This document shows, piece after piece, positions 37,073 through 46,860 of a DNA stretch of 64,000 nucleotides (its first letter is position 1; every line of letters starts with the position of its first letter). A model generated the notes under the pieces. The model was given only the letters and a program-made list of their open reading frames with translations, had not been told where the DNA came from and did not search any database. The position numbers and the translations under genes are program-made. Source of the DNA: Kosakonia cowanii JCM 10956 = DSM 18146 (GTDB lineage: Bacteria; Pseudomonadota; Gammaproteobacteria; Enterobacterales; Enterobacteriaceae); the NCBI RefSeq assembly GCF_001975225.1, contig NZ_CP019445.1, forward strand, positions 1,612,001 through 1,676,000, given 5' to 3'.

Positions 37073-38071
37073 ATGAAGAAAAAATTGACCGAAGCAGATG
37101 TCACCGCTGAATCCGTGTTTTTTATGCAGCGCCGCCAGGTATTAAAGATGCTCGGCATCGGTGCAACGGCCGCCACACTCCCTTCAGTGGCGCACGCCGA
37201 TCTTCTGGACTGGTTTAAAGGCAATGACCGTCCAAAAGCGCCGGCTGGCAAACCGCTGACATTCACCCAGCCTGCCGAATGGCAAAGTAAGCTGCCGTTG
37301 ACGCCGGAAGAGAAAGTTACCGGCTACAACAACTTTTACGAGTTCGGGCTGGATAAAGCCGATCCTGCTGCCAATGCCGGCAGCATGAAGACCGATCCCT
37401 GGACGTTGACCATTGATGGTGAAGTGGCGAAACCGCTGACACTCGATCATGCGGCGCTGACCTCACGCTTTCCGCTGGAAGAGCGTATTTATCGCATGCG
37501 CTGCGTCGAAGCCTGGTCGATGGTGGTGCCGTGGATTGGTTTTCCGCTGCATAAACTGCTGGCGCTGGTAGAGCCGACCAGCAAAGCGAAGTATGTCGCT
37601 TTTGAAACACGTTATGCGCCCGATGAGATGCCGGGCCAGAAGGATCGCTTTATTGGCGGCGGGCTGGCCTACCCTTATGTAGAAGGGTTGCGTATAGATG
37701 AAGCGATGCATCCGCTCACGCTGCTCACCGTTGGGGTCTATGGCAAAGCGCTGCCGCCGCAGAACGGAGCGCCGATTCGCCTCACCGTGCCGTGGAAATA
37801 TGGCTTTAAAGGCATTAAGTCTATCGTCAGTATCAAGCTCACCAGCCAGCGTCCGCCGACGACGTGGAACCTCTCCGCACCGAATGAGTATGGTTTTTAT
37901 GCCAATGTGAACCCGCATGTCGATCACCCGCGTTGGTCGCAGGCGACGGAACGTTTTATCGGTTCGGGCGGCGCGCTGGACGTGAAGCGCCAGCCGACGC
38001 TGCTGTTTAATGGCTACGGTGAAGAGGTCGCTTCCCTCTATCGCGGTCTCGATTTGCGGGAGAACTTCTAA
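37073..38071 (+). CDS. msrP: Periplasmic methionine-sulfoxide reductase catalytic subunit MsrP
   Basis: This 332-residue molybdopterin protein repairs oxidised methionine in periplasmic proteins. The Tat signal carries a twin arginine ([18 protein letters not shown]) and ends near AHA. The molybdenum-ligating Cys lies in [11 protein letters not shown], and VPWIGFPL and the C-terminal [11 protein letters not shown] are family stretches. msrQ follows directly, with its GTG adjoining the stop codon. In E. coli K-12 msrPQ (yedYZ) are elsewhere. Confidence 0.97.
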   Translation: MKKKLTEADVTAESVFFMQRRQVLKMLGIGATAATLPSVAHADLLDWFKGNDRPKAPAGKPLTFTQPAEWQSKLPLTPEEKVTGYNNFYEFGLDKADPAANAGSMKTDPWTLTIDGEVAKPLTLDHAALTSRFPLEERIYRMRCVEAWSMVVPWIGFPLHKLLALVEPTSKAKYVAFETRYAPDEMPGQKDRFIGGGLAYPYVEGLRIDEAMHPLTLLTVGVYGKALPPQNGAPIRLTVPWKYGFKGIKSIVSIKLTSQRPPTTWNLSAPNEYGFYANVNPHVDHPRWSQATERFIGSGGALDVKRQPTLLFNGYGEEVASLYRGLDLRENF

Positions 38072-38671
38072 GTGCGGTTAACGGCAAAACAGATTACCTG
38101 GCTGAAAGTTGCGCTACATCTTGCCGGTTTCCTGCCGCTGCTCTGGCTCTTTTGGGCTGCGAACCAGGGCTATTTCAGCGCCGATCCGGCAAAAGATATT
38201 CAACATTTCACCGGCCGAATGGCGCTGAAGTTTCTGCTCGCCAGCCTGCTTATCACCCCGCTGGCGCGCTACGGTAAGCAGCCACTGCTGATCCGTACGC
38301 GTCGGCTGCTTGGGCTGTGGTGCTTTGCATGGGCCAGCTTACATCTGGTGAGCTATACGTTGCTGGAGCTGGGCATTAATAACCTGGCTTTGCTCGGACA
38401 AGAGCTTGTCACCCGTCCTTATTTAACCCTTGGCGCAATTAGTTGGCTGATCTTACTGGCGCTGGCTGCGACATCGACGCAGTGGGCGCAGCGTAAACTG
38501 GGCAGACGCTGGCAAACTCTGCACAACTTCGTCTATCTGGTAGCGATCCTCGCACCTGTTCACTACCTCTGGTCGGTGAAGATTCTCTCCCCACAGCCGA
38601 TTATCTACGCGGCTGCCGCGCTGGTATTGTTAGCGTTGCGTTACAAAAAATTCCGCCAATGGTGGCGTTAG
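38072..38671 (+). CDS. msrQ: Heme-binding membrane subunit MsrQ
   Basis: This 199-residue inner-membrane b-type heme protein passes quinol electrons to MsrP. It has about six hydrophobic helices and conserved histidines ([45 protein letters not shown]). It starts with GTG immediately after the msrP TAA. Confidence 0.96.
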   Translation: MRLTAKQITWLKVALHLAGFLPLLWLFWAANQGYFSADPAKDIQHFTGRMALKFLLASLLITPLARYGKQPLLIRTRRLLGLWCFAWASLHLVSYTLLELGINNLALLGQELVTRPYLTLGAISWLILLALAATSTQWAQRKLGRRWQTLHNFVYLVAILAPVHYLWSVKILSPQPIIYAAAALVLLALRYKKFRQWWR

Positions 38672-38789
38672 CCACCGTTTTTGCGCGGTTCCCCGCAGAA
38701 AAAGCGCCTTTCGCGACGCGTTCCCGCAACATGAATTAGAATCTTCTCAGATAAGACCAGTATTTAGCTGCCAAAAGCAACGAAATGGT

Positions 38790-38795
38790 TATAAT
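38790..38795 (+). promoter_or_regulatory. Possible -10 element of aroQ-accBC
   Basis: TATAAT in the 234-base gap before aroQ, 111 bases upstream of the ATG. The -35 is weak. The aroQ, accB and accC genes are close enough to share this promoter. Confidence 0.45.
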
Positions 38796-38905
38796 GTGCG
38801 ACTTTGGTTCGCTTATCGGACTTTTTTAAGCTCCGAAAAGGTGACAAGCGCGAATCGAAGGTATATTTTGTTTTTTGCCGAAGAATCGCAGGAGATAGCA
38901 GCATA

Positions 38906-39358
38906 ATGGCTGATAAGTTCCATGTATTGGTTTTGAACGGACCGAACCTGAATATGCTCGGTACGCGAGAGCCGGAGAAGTACGGCACGCTGACGCTCGA
39001 GGAGATTGTTAATTCTTTGAGAACGGAAAGCGCGGCACTTAACGTGGAACTGGCACATTTTCAGTCTAACGCGGAGTACGCAATCATCGACCGTATTCAT
39101 CAGGCTAAAGACGTAACTGACTTCATCCTGATTAATCCGGCCGCGTTTACGCACACCAGTGTTGCTATCCGTGATGCGTTGCTGGCGGTGAATATCCCGT
39201 TTATCGAGATCCACCTCAGCAATGTACATGCGCGGGAGCCGTTCCGCCACCACTCCTATCTCTCGGATATTGCCGTTGGCGTTATCTGCGGGCTTGGTGC
39301 GGACGGTTATTCATACGCTTTACAGACGGCGGTAAAACGCCTGTCACAATCACACTAA
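38906..39358 (+). CDS. aroQ: Type II 3-dehydroquinate dehydratase
   Basis: This 150-residue shikimate-pathway enzyme forms 3-dehydroshikimate. Catalytic residues lie in [18 protein letters not shown] (Tyr), [13 protein letters not shown] (Glu) and [18 protein letters not shown] (His). The start [12 protein letters not shown] has a GGAGATAG leader. E. coli K-12 uses type I AroD instead; aroQ upstream of accB is common in other gamma-proteobacteria. accB is 21 bases downstream. Confidence 0.97.
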   Translation: MADKFHVLVLNGPNLNMLGTREPEKYGTLTLEEIVNSLRTESAALNVELAHFQSNAEYAIIDRIHQAKDVTDFILINPAAFTHTSVAIRDALLAVNIPFIEIHLSNVHAREPFRHHSYLSDIAVGVICGLGADGYSYALQTAVKRLSQSH

Positions 39359-39379
39359 ACAAGAGTACGGAACCCACTC

Positions 39380-39850
39380 ATGGATATTCGTAAGATTAAA
39401 AAACTGATCGAGCTGGTTGAAGAATCAGGCATCTCCGAACTGGAAATTTCCGAAGGCGAAGAGTCTGTGCGCATCAGCCGCAGTGCACCTGCCGCAAGTT
39501 TCCCGATGATGCAGCAGGCTTATGCCGCGCCGATGATGCAACAACAGCCTGCCCTGGCGAATGCTGTCGCGACGACAGCCGCAGTAGAAGCACCGGCAGC
39601 CGCAGCAGAAATCAGTGGTCACATCGTACGTTCCCCGATGGTCGGAACCTTCTATCGCACCCCGAGCCCGGATGCGAAAGCCTTTATCGAAATCGGCCAG
39701 AAAGTTAACGTGGGCGACACCCTCTGCATCGTTGAAGCGATGAAAATGATGAACCAGATCGAAGCCGATAAATCAGGCGTGGTGAAAGCCATTCTGGTCG
39801 AGAGTGGCCAACCGGTTGAATTTGACGAGCCGCTGGTCGTCATCGAGTAA
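39380..39850 (+). CDS. accB: Biotin carboxyl carrier protein of acetyl-CoA carboxylase
   Basis: This 156-residue protein carries biotin on the Lys in VEAMKMMNQ. An N-terminal dimerisation helix is followed by an Ala/Pro/Met/Gln-rich linker (about residues 35-78) and the biotinyl domain. It hands carboxybiotin from AccC to AccAD in the first step of fatty acid synthesis. accC lies 10 bases downstream. Confidence 0.99.
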   Translation: MDIRKIKKLIELVEESGISELEISEGEESVRISRSAPAASFPMMQQAYAAPMMQQQPALANAVATTAAVEAPAAAAEISGHIVRSPMVGTFYRTPSPDAKAFIEIGQKVNVGDTLCIVEAMKMMNQIEADKSGVVKAILVESGQPVEFDEPLVVIE

Positions 39851-39860
39851 CGAGGCGCAC

Positions 39861-41210
39861 ATGCTGGATAAAATTGTTATCGCCAACCGCGGCGAGATCG
39901 CACTGCGAATCCTTCGTGCCTGTAAAGAGCTGGGCATTAAGACCGTCGCTGTGCACTCCACGGCGGATCGCGATTTAAAACACGTATTACTGGCGGACGA
40001 AACGGTCTGTATCGGTCCGGCACCGTCCGTTAAAAGTTACCTGAATATCCCGGCGATCATCTCTGCGGCCGAAATCACTGGCGCAGTGGCGATTCACCCG
40101 GGTTATGGCTTCCTCTCTGAGAACGCCAACTTCGCTGAGCAGGTTGAGCGCTCCGGCTTTATCTTTATCGGCCCGAAAGCCGACACCATTCGCCTGATGG
40201 GCGATAAAGTGTCCGCGATCAACGCGATGAAGAAAGCGGGCGTACCTTGCGTACCGGGTTCTGACGGCCCGCTGGGCGACGACGTTGACGCTAACCGTGC
40301 CCATGCAAAACGCATCGGCTACCCGGTTATCATCAAAGCCTCCGGCGGTGGCGGCGGTCGCGGCATGCGCGTTGTGCGCAAAGACGCCGACCTGGCGCAG
40401 TCCATTGCCATGACGCGCGCGGAAGCAAAAGCAGCGTTCAACAACGACATGGTCTACATGGAGAAGTACCTGGAAAATCCTCGCCACGTCGAGATCCAGG
40501 TGCTGGCGGATGGTCAGGGTAACGCGATCTATCTGGCCGAGCGTGACTGCTCCATGCAGCGCCGCCACCAGAAAGTGGTTGAAGAGGCACCGGCTCCGGG
40601 CATCACGCCGGAACTGCGCCGCTACATCGGTGAGCGTTGTGCGAAAGCCTGTGTTGATATCGGCTATCGCGGCGCGGGTACCTTCGAGTTCCTGTTTGAG
40701 AACGGCGAGTTCTACTTTATTGAGATGAACACCCGTATTCAGGTAGAGCACCCGGTAACCGAAATGATCACCGGCGTTGACCTGATCAAAGAGCAGCTGC
40801 GTATCGCTGCCGGTCAGCCGCTCTCCATCACTCAGGAAGAGGTGGTGATCAAAGGTCATGCGGTCGAATGCCGTATTAACGCCGAAGATCCCAACACCTT
40901 CCTGCCGAGCCCGGGCAAAATCACGCGCTTCCATGCGCCAGGTGGTTTTGGCGTGCGCTGGGAATCGCATATCTACGCCGGTTATACCGTACCGCCGTAT
41001 TACGATTCCATGATTGGCAAGCTGATCTGCTACGGCGAGAGCCGTGATGTGGCGATTGCACGCATGAAGAATGCGCTGCAGGAGCTGATCATCGACGGGA
41101 TTAAAACCAACGTTGATCTGCAGATGCGCATTATGTCCGACGAGAACTTCCAGCACGGTGGAACCAATATCCACTACCTGGAGAAGAAACTCGGTCTGCA
41201 GGAAAAATAA
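39861..41210 (+). CDS. accC: Biotin carboxylase subunit of acetyl-CoA carboxylase
   Basis: This 449-residue ATP-grasp enzyme carboxylates biotin on AccB. Visible are [18 protein letters not shown] (N-terminal fold), [12 protein letters not shown] (glycine-rich ATP loop) and [14 protein letters not shown] (metal and bicarbonate site). The start [11 protein letters not shown] follows a CGAGG leader; an in-frame ATG 19 codons earlier lies within accB. A terminator follows. Confidence 0.99.
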   Translation: MLDKIVIANRGEIALRILRACKELGIKTVAVHSTADRDLKHVLLADETVCIGPAPSVKSYLNIPAIISAAEITGAVAIHPGYGFLSENANFAEQVERSGFIFIGPKADTIRLMGDKVSAINAMKKAGVPCVPGSDGPLGDDVDANRAHAKRIGYPVIIKASGGGGGRGMRVVRKDADLAQSIAMTRAEAKAAFNNDMVYMEKYLENPRHVEIQVLADGQGNAIYLAERDCSMQRRHQKVVEEAPAPGITPELRRYIGERCAKACVDIGYRGAGTFEFLFENGEFYFIEMNTRIQVEHPVTEMITGVDLIKEQLRIAAGQPLSITQEEVVIKGHAVECRINAEDPNTFLPSPGKITRFHAPGGFGVRWESHIYAGYTVPPYYDSMIGKLICYGESRDVAIARMKNALQELIIDGIKTNVDLQMRIMSDENFQHGGTNIHYLEKKLGLQEK

Positions 41211-41224
41211 TCGCGATTACGCGC

Positions 41225-41252
41225 AAAAGGCCGGTTCTTCCGGCCTTTTTTC
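41225..41252 (+). terminator. Intrinsic terminator after accC
   Basis: Stem AAAAGGCCGG-TTCTT-CCGGCCTTTT followed by further Ts, 15 bases after the accC stop. Confidence 0.92.
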
Positions 41253-41318
41253 TTTTTCTCTCCCCTCATCTTTTCCTTAAGGTACAATCCCCGCTTTCTT
41301 CATCCACAAGGGAATAAA

Positions 41319-41561
41319 ATGGACAACCGTTTTGTTCAGGCACACATTGAGGCCCGCTGGGCGCTGTGGCTGACCCTTCTCTATCTTGCTGCCTGGTTAG
41401 TGTGTGCTTACCTACCGGATTCAGCGCAGGGCATCACCGGTTTACCCCACTGGTTTGAGATGGCCTGCCTGTTAACGCCGCTGGTGTTTGTGCTGCTCTG
41501 CTGGGCGATGGTGCGTTTTATCTTCCGTGATATCCCGCTGGAGGATAAGGATGCAAACTGA
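41319..41561 (+). CDS. yhdT: Membrane protein YhdT (DUF997)
   Basis: This 80-residue inner-membrane protein has two hydrophobic helices (ALWLTLLYLAAWLVCAYL and MACLLTPLVFVLLCWAMVRFIF). Its function is unknown. Its last 11 bases overlap the start of panF, which suggests translational coupling and a helper role like that of other small subunits beside sodium-solute symporters. Confidence 0.93.
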   Translation: MDNRFVQAHIEARWALWLTLLYLAAWLVCAYLPDSAQGITGLPHWFEMACLLTPLVFVLLCWAMVRFIFRDIPLEDKDAN

Positions 41562-43002
41562 AATTATTGCCGTGCTGGTGATCTACCTGTTCATCGTTTT
41601 CGGCCTCTCCTTCTATGCTATGCGTCAGCGCAGCAGCGGCACCTTCCTGAGCGAGTATTTCCTCGGCAGCCGCTCGATGGGCGGATTTGTGCTGGCGATG
41701 ACCCTGACGGCGACCTATGTCAGCGCAAGCTCCTTTATCGGCGGCCCTGGCGCTGCCTATAAATTCGGCCTCGGCTGGGTGCTGCTGGCGATGATTCAGG
41801 TGCCGACCATCTGGCTGTCGCTCGGTATCCTTGGCAAAAAATTCGCCATTCTTGCCCGCCGCTATAACGCCATTACCCTCAACGATATGTTGATGGCCCG
41901 CTACCAGAGCCGGGCGGTGGTGTGGCTTGCCAGCATCAGTTTACTGGTGGCCTTTGTCGGGGCGATTGCGGTGCAGTTTATCGGCGGCGCGCGGCTGCTG
42001 GAGACCGCTGCGGGCATCAAGTATGAATCTGGCCTGCTGATTTTCGGCATCACCATTGCGCTCTACACCGCGTTTGGCGGTTTTCGCGCAAGCGTACTGA
42101 ACGACACCATGCAGGGAATGGTGATGTTGATCGGCACGCTTGTTCTGCTGGCGGGGGTGATCCACGCGGCGGGCGGCCTGCATCATGCGGTTGATACCCT
42201 GCGGCAGATCGACCCGAAACTGGTCAGCCCGCACGGCGCAAGCGATATCCTGACCCCTGCCTTTATGACCTCCTTCTGGGTGCTGGTCTGCTTCGGCGTG
42301 ATTGGCCTGCCGCATACCGCCGTGCGCTGCATCTCTTATAAAGACAGTAAATCGGTGCATCGCGGCATTATTATCGGCACCATTGTGATTGCGCTATTGA
42401 TGCTCGGTATGCACCTGGCGGGCGCGCTGGGCCGGGCGGTGCTGCCGCATCTGTCGGTGCCGGACCAGGTGATCCCAACCTTAATGGTGGAAGTGCTGCC
42501 ACCGTGGGCGGCCGGGCTGTTTCTCGCCGCGCCGATGGCGGCGATCATGTCTAACGTCAACGCTCATCTGTTACAAGCTTCTGCCACCATCATTAAAGAT
42601 CTGTGGCTCAGCGCCCAGCCGACTAAAATTCGTCATGAGCCGCGTCTGAAGCGTATTTCGACGGCAACCACGCTCATTCTCGGTGTGCTGATGATGCTGG
42701 CCGCATGGCGTCCGCCGGAGATGATCATCTGGCTGAACCTGCTGGCGTTCGGCGGTCTTGAAGCCGTATTCCTGTGGCCGCTGGTGCTGGGGCTTTACTG
42801 GGAGCGCGCAAATGCCGCAGGCGCGCTTAGCGCCATGATTGTCGGCGGCGTGCTGTATGCCGTGCTCGCCACCCTGAATATTCAGTATCTGGGCTTTCAT
42901 CCGATTGTGCCCTCGCTGCTGCTAAGTTTGTTAGCCTTTGTGGTCGGGAACCGTTTTGGTCGCCCGGTGCCGCAGGCTGCTTCCCTTTCTGCTAATCAAT
43001 AA
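41551..43002 (+). CDS. panF: Sodium/pantothenate symporter
   Basis: This 483-residue sodium:solute symporter family protein imports pantothenate, the coenzyme A precursor. It has about twelve to thirteen transmembrane helices. The family region [21 protein letters not shown] and [20 protein letters not shown] are conserved with E. coli. The start MQTEIIAV overlaps the yhdT stop and matches the E. coli length; an upstream ATG in frame lies deep inside yhdT. Confidence 0.97.
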   Translation: MQTEIIAVLVIYLFIVFGLSFYAMRQRSSGTFLSEYFLGSRSMGGFVLAMTLTATYVSASSFIGGPGAAYKFGLGWVLLAMIQVPTIWLSLGILGKKFAILARRYNAITLNDMLMARYQSRAVVWLASISLLVAFVGAIAVQFIGGARLLETAAGIKYESGLLIFGITIALYTAFGGFRASVLNDTMQGMVMLIGTLVLLAGVIHAAGGLHHAVDTLRQIDPKLVSPHGASDILTPAFMTSFWVLVCFGVIGLPHTAVRCISYKDSKSVHRGIIIGTIVIALLMLGMHLAGALGRAVLPHLSVPDQVIPTLMVEVLPPWAAGLFLAAPMAAIMSNVNAHLLQASATIIKDLWLSAQPTKIRHEPRLKRISTATTLILGVLMMLAAWRPPEMIIWLNLLAFGGLEAVFLWPLVLGLYWERANAAGALSAMIVGGVLYAVLATLNIQYLGFHPIVPSLLLSLLAFVVGNRFGRPVPQAASLSANQ

Positions 43003-43013
43003 AGAGTAACGCC

Positions 43014-43895
43014 ATGCCATGGATCCAACTGAAACTGAACACCACCGGCGCGCATGCTGAAGATCTGAGCGACGCTCTGATGGAAGCAGGCGCAGTCTCC
43101 ATTACCTTCCAGGACACGCACGACACGCCCGTGTTTGAGCCACTGCCGGGCGAGACTCGCCTGTGGGGCGATACCGATGTGATCGGCCTGTTCGATGCTG
43201 AAACAGAGATGGCGGAGGTGGTTGCCCAACTCGCGTCTCATCCGCTGCTGGGCGAAGGCTTCGCGCATAAAATTGAGCAGCTGGAAGATAAAGACTGGGA
43301 GCGCGAATGGATGGATAACTTCCACCCGATGCGCTTTGGCGAGCGGCTGTGGATCTGCCCGAGCTGGCGCGATGTGCCGGATGAAACCGCCGTTAACGTG
43401 ATGCTCGATCCCGGCCTGGCATTCGGCACCGGCACCCATCCGACAACGTCGCTCTGCCTGCAGTGGCTCGACGGCCTCGATCTTAACGGCAAAACGGTGA
43501 TCGATTTTGGCTGCGGCTCCGGCATTCTGGCGATCGCGGCACTGAAGCTGGGCGCGGCAAAAGCGATCGGGATCGATATCGATCCGCAGGCGATCCAGGC
43601 GAGCCGCGATAATGCCGAGCGCAATGGCGTCTCAGACCGCCTTGAACTCTATCTGCCGGACGATCAGCCTGCAGAGATGAAAGCCGACGTGGTGGTCGCG
43701 AATATCCTCGCTGGCCCGCTGCGCGAGCTGGCACCGCTGATTAGCGTTCTGCCCGTTGCGGGCGGGCTGCTGGGGCTGTCGGGCATCCTTGCCAGCCAGG
43801 CAGAGAGCGTTTGTGAAGCCTATACCAACTTGTTCAACCTCGATCCGGTGGTTGAAAAAGAGGAGTGGTGCCGGATCACCGGTCAGAAAAAATAG
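43014..43895 (+). CDS. prmA: Ribosomal protein L11 methyltransferase
   Basis: This 293-residue SAM-dependent enzyme trimethylates L11 lysines and the N-terminus. The N-terminal substrate domain (residues 1-55) is followed by the Rossmann methyltransferase with [20 protein letters not shown] as motif I and [10 protein letters not shown] as the catalytic loop. It lies 11 bases after panF. Confidence 0.98.
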   Translation: MPWIQLKLNTTGAHAEDLSDALMEAGAVSITFQDTHDTPVFEPLPGETRLWGDTDVIGLFDAETEMAEVVAQLASHPLLGEGFAHKIEQLEDKDWEREWMDNFHPMRFGERLWICPSWRDVPDETAVNVMLDPGLAFGTGTHPTTSLCLQWLDGLDLNGKTVIDFGCGSGILAIAALKLGAAKAIGIDIDPQAIQASRDNAERNGVSDRLELYLPDDQPAEMKADVVVANILAGPLRELAPLISVLPVAGGLLGLSGILASQAESVCEAYTNLFNLDPVVEKEEWCRITGQKK

Positions 43896-43903
43896 TCCCC
43901 ACA

Positions 43904-43929
43904 GCGTGGCCTCCCGGCCACGCTTTTTA
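43904..43929 (+). terminator. Intrinsic terminator after prmA
   Basis: Stem AGCGTGGCC-TCCC-GGCCACGCT followed by Ts, eight bases after prmA. Confidence 0.9.
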
Positions 43930-44037
43930 TTTCCCTGCCGTTTGTAGTGATTTATTTCCCGTGAAGTTTATAATGAGCCGCCGCTGTATCAACGGATGGT
44001 AAATCATTGATTTATAAACATTCATCGGATGAATACT

Positions 44038-44775
44038 ATGTCACTTCGTATAGTAAAAACAGCCTTCGCTGTGGCAAGCCTGTTCCCTCTATTTGCCTGC
44101 TCCGCTCACTGGAGTTATCAAGGCGCAACCTCGCCGGAACATTGGGGTGAGTTAAGTCAGGAGTTTCAGACCTGCCAGAGTGGTAAAAACCAGTCACCAA
44201 TTGATATTGATAATATCGTCACTGCTCACCTCACGCCCTTTAGCAACCACTACCACGAAAGCCCTGCGCTGCTGATAAACAACGGCCATACGCTGCAAGC
44301 TAATTTTATCAATAACCTCAATACCATTGAGCTGGCAGGTATTGTCTCGCATTTGCAGCAGTTCCACTTCCACGCCCCCAGTGAACACACCCTGCATGGC
44401 AAACATGCCCCGCTGGAGATGCACCTGGTTCATACCTCCGCAAAGGGCGATATCACCGTTGTCGCGGTGCTGTTTGAAACGGGGGCAGCTAACCGGGAGT
44501 TGGCGGCGCTGTGGCAGCATCTCCCTACTCGTGGTGGTTCGACAGCGCTAACGGCGCAGCACATCGATATGGCGGCGCTGCTGCCGCGTGATAAGACCTA
44601 CTGGCGCTTTAGCGGGTCGCTAACCACACCGCCCTGTTCAGAAGGAGTCACCTGGCTGGTAATGAAACAGCCCCTGACACTCTCTCCCCAACAACTTGAC
44701 GCGTTCAAATCTGCGCTCGGGCACGCCAATAACCGCCCTACTCAGCAGCTGTATGGCCGGCTGGTCGTCGAGTAG
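44038..44775 (+). CDS. Alpha-type carbonic anhydrase, exported
   Basis: This 245-residue enzyme hydrates carbon dioxide to bicarbonate. The zinc ligands are His110 and His112 (QFHFHAPSEH) and His129 (EMHLVH). LTTPPCSEGVTWLV carries the catalytic Thr and a Cys that likely pairs with Cys46 in TCQSGKNQSPIDI. The N-terminus is an export signal. LFAC at residues 18-21 resembles a lipobox but has Phe at an unusual place, so lipid anchoring is uncertain. The ATG at 44038 has GGAT seven bases upstream; one three codons earlier overlaps that site. E. coli K-12 has no gene between prmA and dusB. Confidence 0.93.
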   Translation: MSLRIVKTAFAVASLFPLFACSAHWSYQGATSPEHWGELSQEFQTCQSGKNQSPIDIDNIVTAHLTPFSNHYHESPALLINNGHTLQANFINNLNTIELAGIVSHLQQFHFHAPSEHTLHGKHAPLEMHLVHTSAKGDITVVAVLFETGAANRELAALWQHLPTRGGSTALTAQHIDMAALLPRDKTYWRFSGSLTTPPCSEGVTWLVMKQPLTLSPQQLDAFKSALGHANNRPTQQLYGRLVVE

Positions 44776-44803
44776 CAGCCTGTAAATACCAGCATAAAAA
44801 TGA

Positions 44804-44832
44804 GAGCGGGTTCGCAAAATCCGCTTTTTTTT
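44804..44832 (+). terminator. Terminator after the carbonic anhydrase gene
   Basis: Stem AGCGG / CCGCT with an 11-base loop followed by Ts, about 30 bases past the stop. The stem is short but the T-run is good. Confidence 0.65.
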
Positions 44833-45085
44833 GGCTTAAAAATCAGCAGTTATGCTGCTTATTGCCCCATTAAAAACGATAAATCTCGTGAATTTATCAG
44901 CAAGCTAAAAATTTTAGCTTTGCTATAACCCAATGAAAATTATGATGTAATGCCTGTTTGCCTCGCCAGGACTGGCTATTCCTTGATCTACAACAGTGGA
45001 TTGCTCAAAGTTTGGCCTTTCATCTCGTGCAAAAAATGCGTAATATACGCCGCCTTGCAGTCACAGTATGGTCATTTCTTAACTC
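44833..45085 (+). promoter_or_regulatory. dusB-fis promoter
   Basis: TTTCAT at 45018-45023 and TAATAT at 45041-45046 are 17 bases apart. A GC-rich discriminator (ACGCCGCC) follows. This layout equals the E. coli fis promoter, which is under stringent and Fis control. A/T-rich sequence upstream, about 44,880-44,960, suits Fis or UP-element contacts. No gene lies in the gap. Confidence 0.75.
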
Positions 45086-46051
45086 ATGCGCATCGGACAC
45101 CACCAGCTTAGAAATCGCCTGATCGCAGCGCCCATGGCTGGCATTACTGACAGACCTTTCCGGACGCTGTGCTACGAGATGGGAGCCGGTTTAACCGTAT
45201 CCGAGATGATGTCGTCTAACCCGCAAGTTTGGGAAAGCGACAAATCACGACTGCGGATGGTGCACATTGATGAGCCCGGTATTCGCACCGTGCAAATTGC
45301 GGGCAGCGACCCGGAAGAGATGGCCCAAGCCGCACGTATTAACGTGGAAAGTGGCGCTCAAATTATTGATATCAATATGGGCTGTCCGGCTAAAAAGGTG
45401 AATCGCAAGCTTGCAGGTTCCGCCCTGTTGCAGCACCCGGATTTGGTGAAATCGATCCTCACCGCGGTGGTTGGCGCAGTGGATGTTCCTGTAACCCTGA
45501 AGATTCGCACAGGCTGGGCCCCTGAGCACCGTAACTGCGTAGAGATTGCCCAACTGGCTGAAGAGTGTGGCATTCAGGCTCTGACCATTCATGGACGCAC
45601 CCGCGCCTGTTTGTTCAATGGAGAAGCTGAGTACGACACGATTCGGGCAGTTAAGCAGAAAGTTTCCATTCCGATTATCGCGAATGGCGACATTACTGAC
45701 CCGCTTAAAGCCAGAGCTGTGCTCGACTATACGGGGGCGGATGCCCTGATGATAGGCCGCGCAGCTCAGGGAAGACCCTGGATCTTTCGGGAAATCCAGC
45801 ACTATCTGGACACTGGGGAGCTGCTGGCTCCGCTGCCACTGGCAGAGGTTAAGCGCTTGCTTTGCGCGCACGTTCGGGAACTGCATGACTTTTACGGTCA
45901 GGCAAAAGGTTACCGAATTGCACGTAAACACGTCTCCTGGTATCTCCAGGAGCACGCCCCGAATGACCAGTTTCGGCGCACATTCAACGCCATTGAGAAT
46001 GCCAGCGAACAGCTGGAGGCGTTGGAGGCATACTTCGAAAATTTTGCGTAA
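45086..46051 (+). CDS. dusB: tRNA-dihydrouridine synthase B
   Basis: This 321-residue FMN enzyme reduces U17 of tRNA to dihydrouridine. [12 protein letters not shown] is the FMN-binding start, the catalytic Cys lies in [13 protein letters not shown], and [13 protein letters not shown] and [18 protein letters not shown] are phosphate and FMN motifs. It is first gene of the dusB-fis operon; fis starts 25 bases downstream. Confidence 0.98.
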   Translation: MRIGHHQLRNRLIAAPMAGITDRPFRTLCYEMGAGLTVSEMMSSNPQVWESDKSRLRMVHIDEPGIRTVQIAGSDPEEMAQAARINVESGAQIIDINMGCPAKKVNRKLAGSALLQHPDLVKSILTAVVGAVDVPVTLKIRTGWAPEHRNCVEIAQLAEECGIQALTIHGRTRACLFNGEAEYDTIRAVKQKVSIPIIANGDITDPLKARAVLDYTGADALMIGRAAQGRPWIFREIQHYLDTGELLAPLPLAEVKRLLCAHVRELHDFYGQAKGYRIARKHVSWYLQEHAPNDQFRRTFNAIENASEQLEALEAYFENFA

Positions 46052-46076
46052 ACAGAAATAAAGAGCTGACAGAACT

Positions 46077-46373
46077 ATGTTCGAACAACGCGTAAATTCT
46101 GACGTACTGACCGTTTCTACCGTTAACTCTCAGGATCAGGTAACCCAAAAACCGCTCCGTGACTCGGTAAAACAGGCACTGAAGAACTATTTTGCTCAAC
46201 TGAACGGTCAGGATGTTAATGACCTCTATGAGCTGGTACTGGCTGAAGTAGAACAGCCACTGTTGGACATGGTGATGCAATACACCCGTGGTAATCAGAC
46301 CCGCGCGGCGCTGATGATGGGCATCAACCGCGGTACGCTGCGTAAAAAACTGAAAAAATACGGCATGAACTGA
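46077..46373 (+). CDS. fis: DNA-binding protein Fis
   Basis: This 98-residue nucleoid protein bends DNA and activates rRNA promoters. The N-terminal beta-hairpin arms ([19 protein letters not shown]) contact recombinases. The C-terminal helix-turn-helix is [27 protein letters not shown]. The sequence appears the same as E. coli Fis. It likely acts on the rRNA operon in this same window. Confidence 0.99.
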
Positions 46374-46395
46374 TTCGTCAGTGAGTGGTATTGAT

Positions 46396-46432
46396 AAAAA
46401 GGCGCTGACCGGCATGGGTAAGCGCCTTTTTT
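46396..46432 (+). terminator. Intrinsic terminator after fis
   Basis: Stem GGCGCT (46401-46406) / AGCGCC (46421-46426) with an inner ACC/GGT pairing, As before and Ts after. Confidence 0.88.
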
Positions 46433-46533
46433 ATTGCCTGAAATGACGCTAAAAAGAGCGCTTACATCGGCATTACATCAGCGCAAAATCGTGTATATTT
46501 TCCGCAAATGGTTGCAAGAAAGGGAGAGACGGA

Positions 46534-46695
46534 ATGATTCGCAAATATGGGTGGCTGCTGGTTTTCGCTCTCTCGATCTTTGCGCTGGATGGCTTAATCA
46601 TGCAGTGGATCGAGTATCTGATCACTGACATTAATAAATGCCGCAATATGAATTCCGTCAATCCACTCAAACTGGTTAACTGCGATTCTCTCTAA
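46534..46695 (+). CDS. yhdU: Small membrane protein YhdU
   Basis: This 53-residue protein was read directly from the sequence: MIRKYGWLLVFALSIFALDG at the start and a CRNMNSVNPLKLVNCDSL end. The start has GGGAGAGACGGA just upstream. One N-terminal transmembrane helix is followed by a conserved Cys-flanked tail (CRNMNSVNPLKLVNC). It matches E. coli YhdU in the tail, and is six residues shorter at the C-terminus. Function unknown. Confidence 0.88.
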   Translation: MIRKYGWLLVFALSIFALDGLIMQWIEYLITDINKCRNMNSVNPLKLVNCDSL

Positions 46696-46860
46696 GTGGT
46701 TGCTTGCTGCGATATTTGGTAAAAATGCAGCGATCGCCCTGATTAACGCAGGGATTTAAATCGATTTGAGTCCTTCCCAGACAGTGATAATGTCTCAGCC
46801 CTTTTCGCCTCTACGACCGTAGCAATACGTAACGCCCTTAGTGAATGAGTTGATGACATC

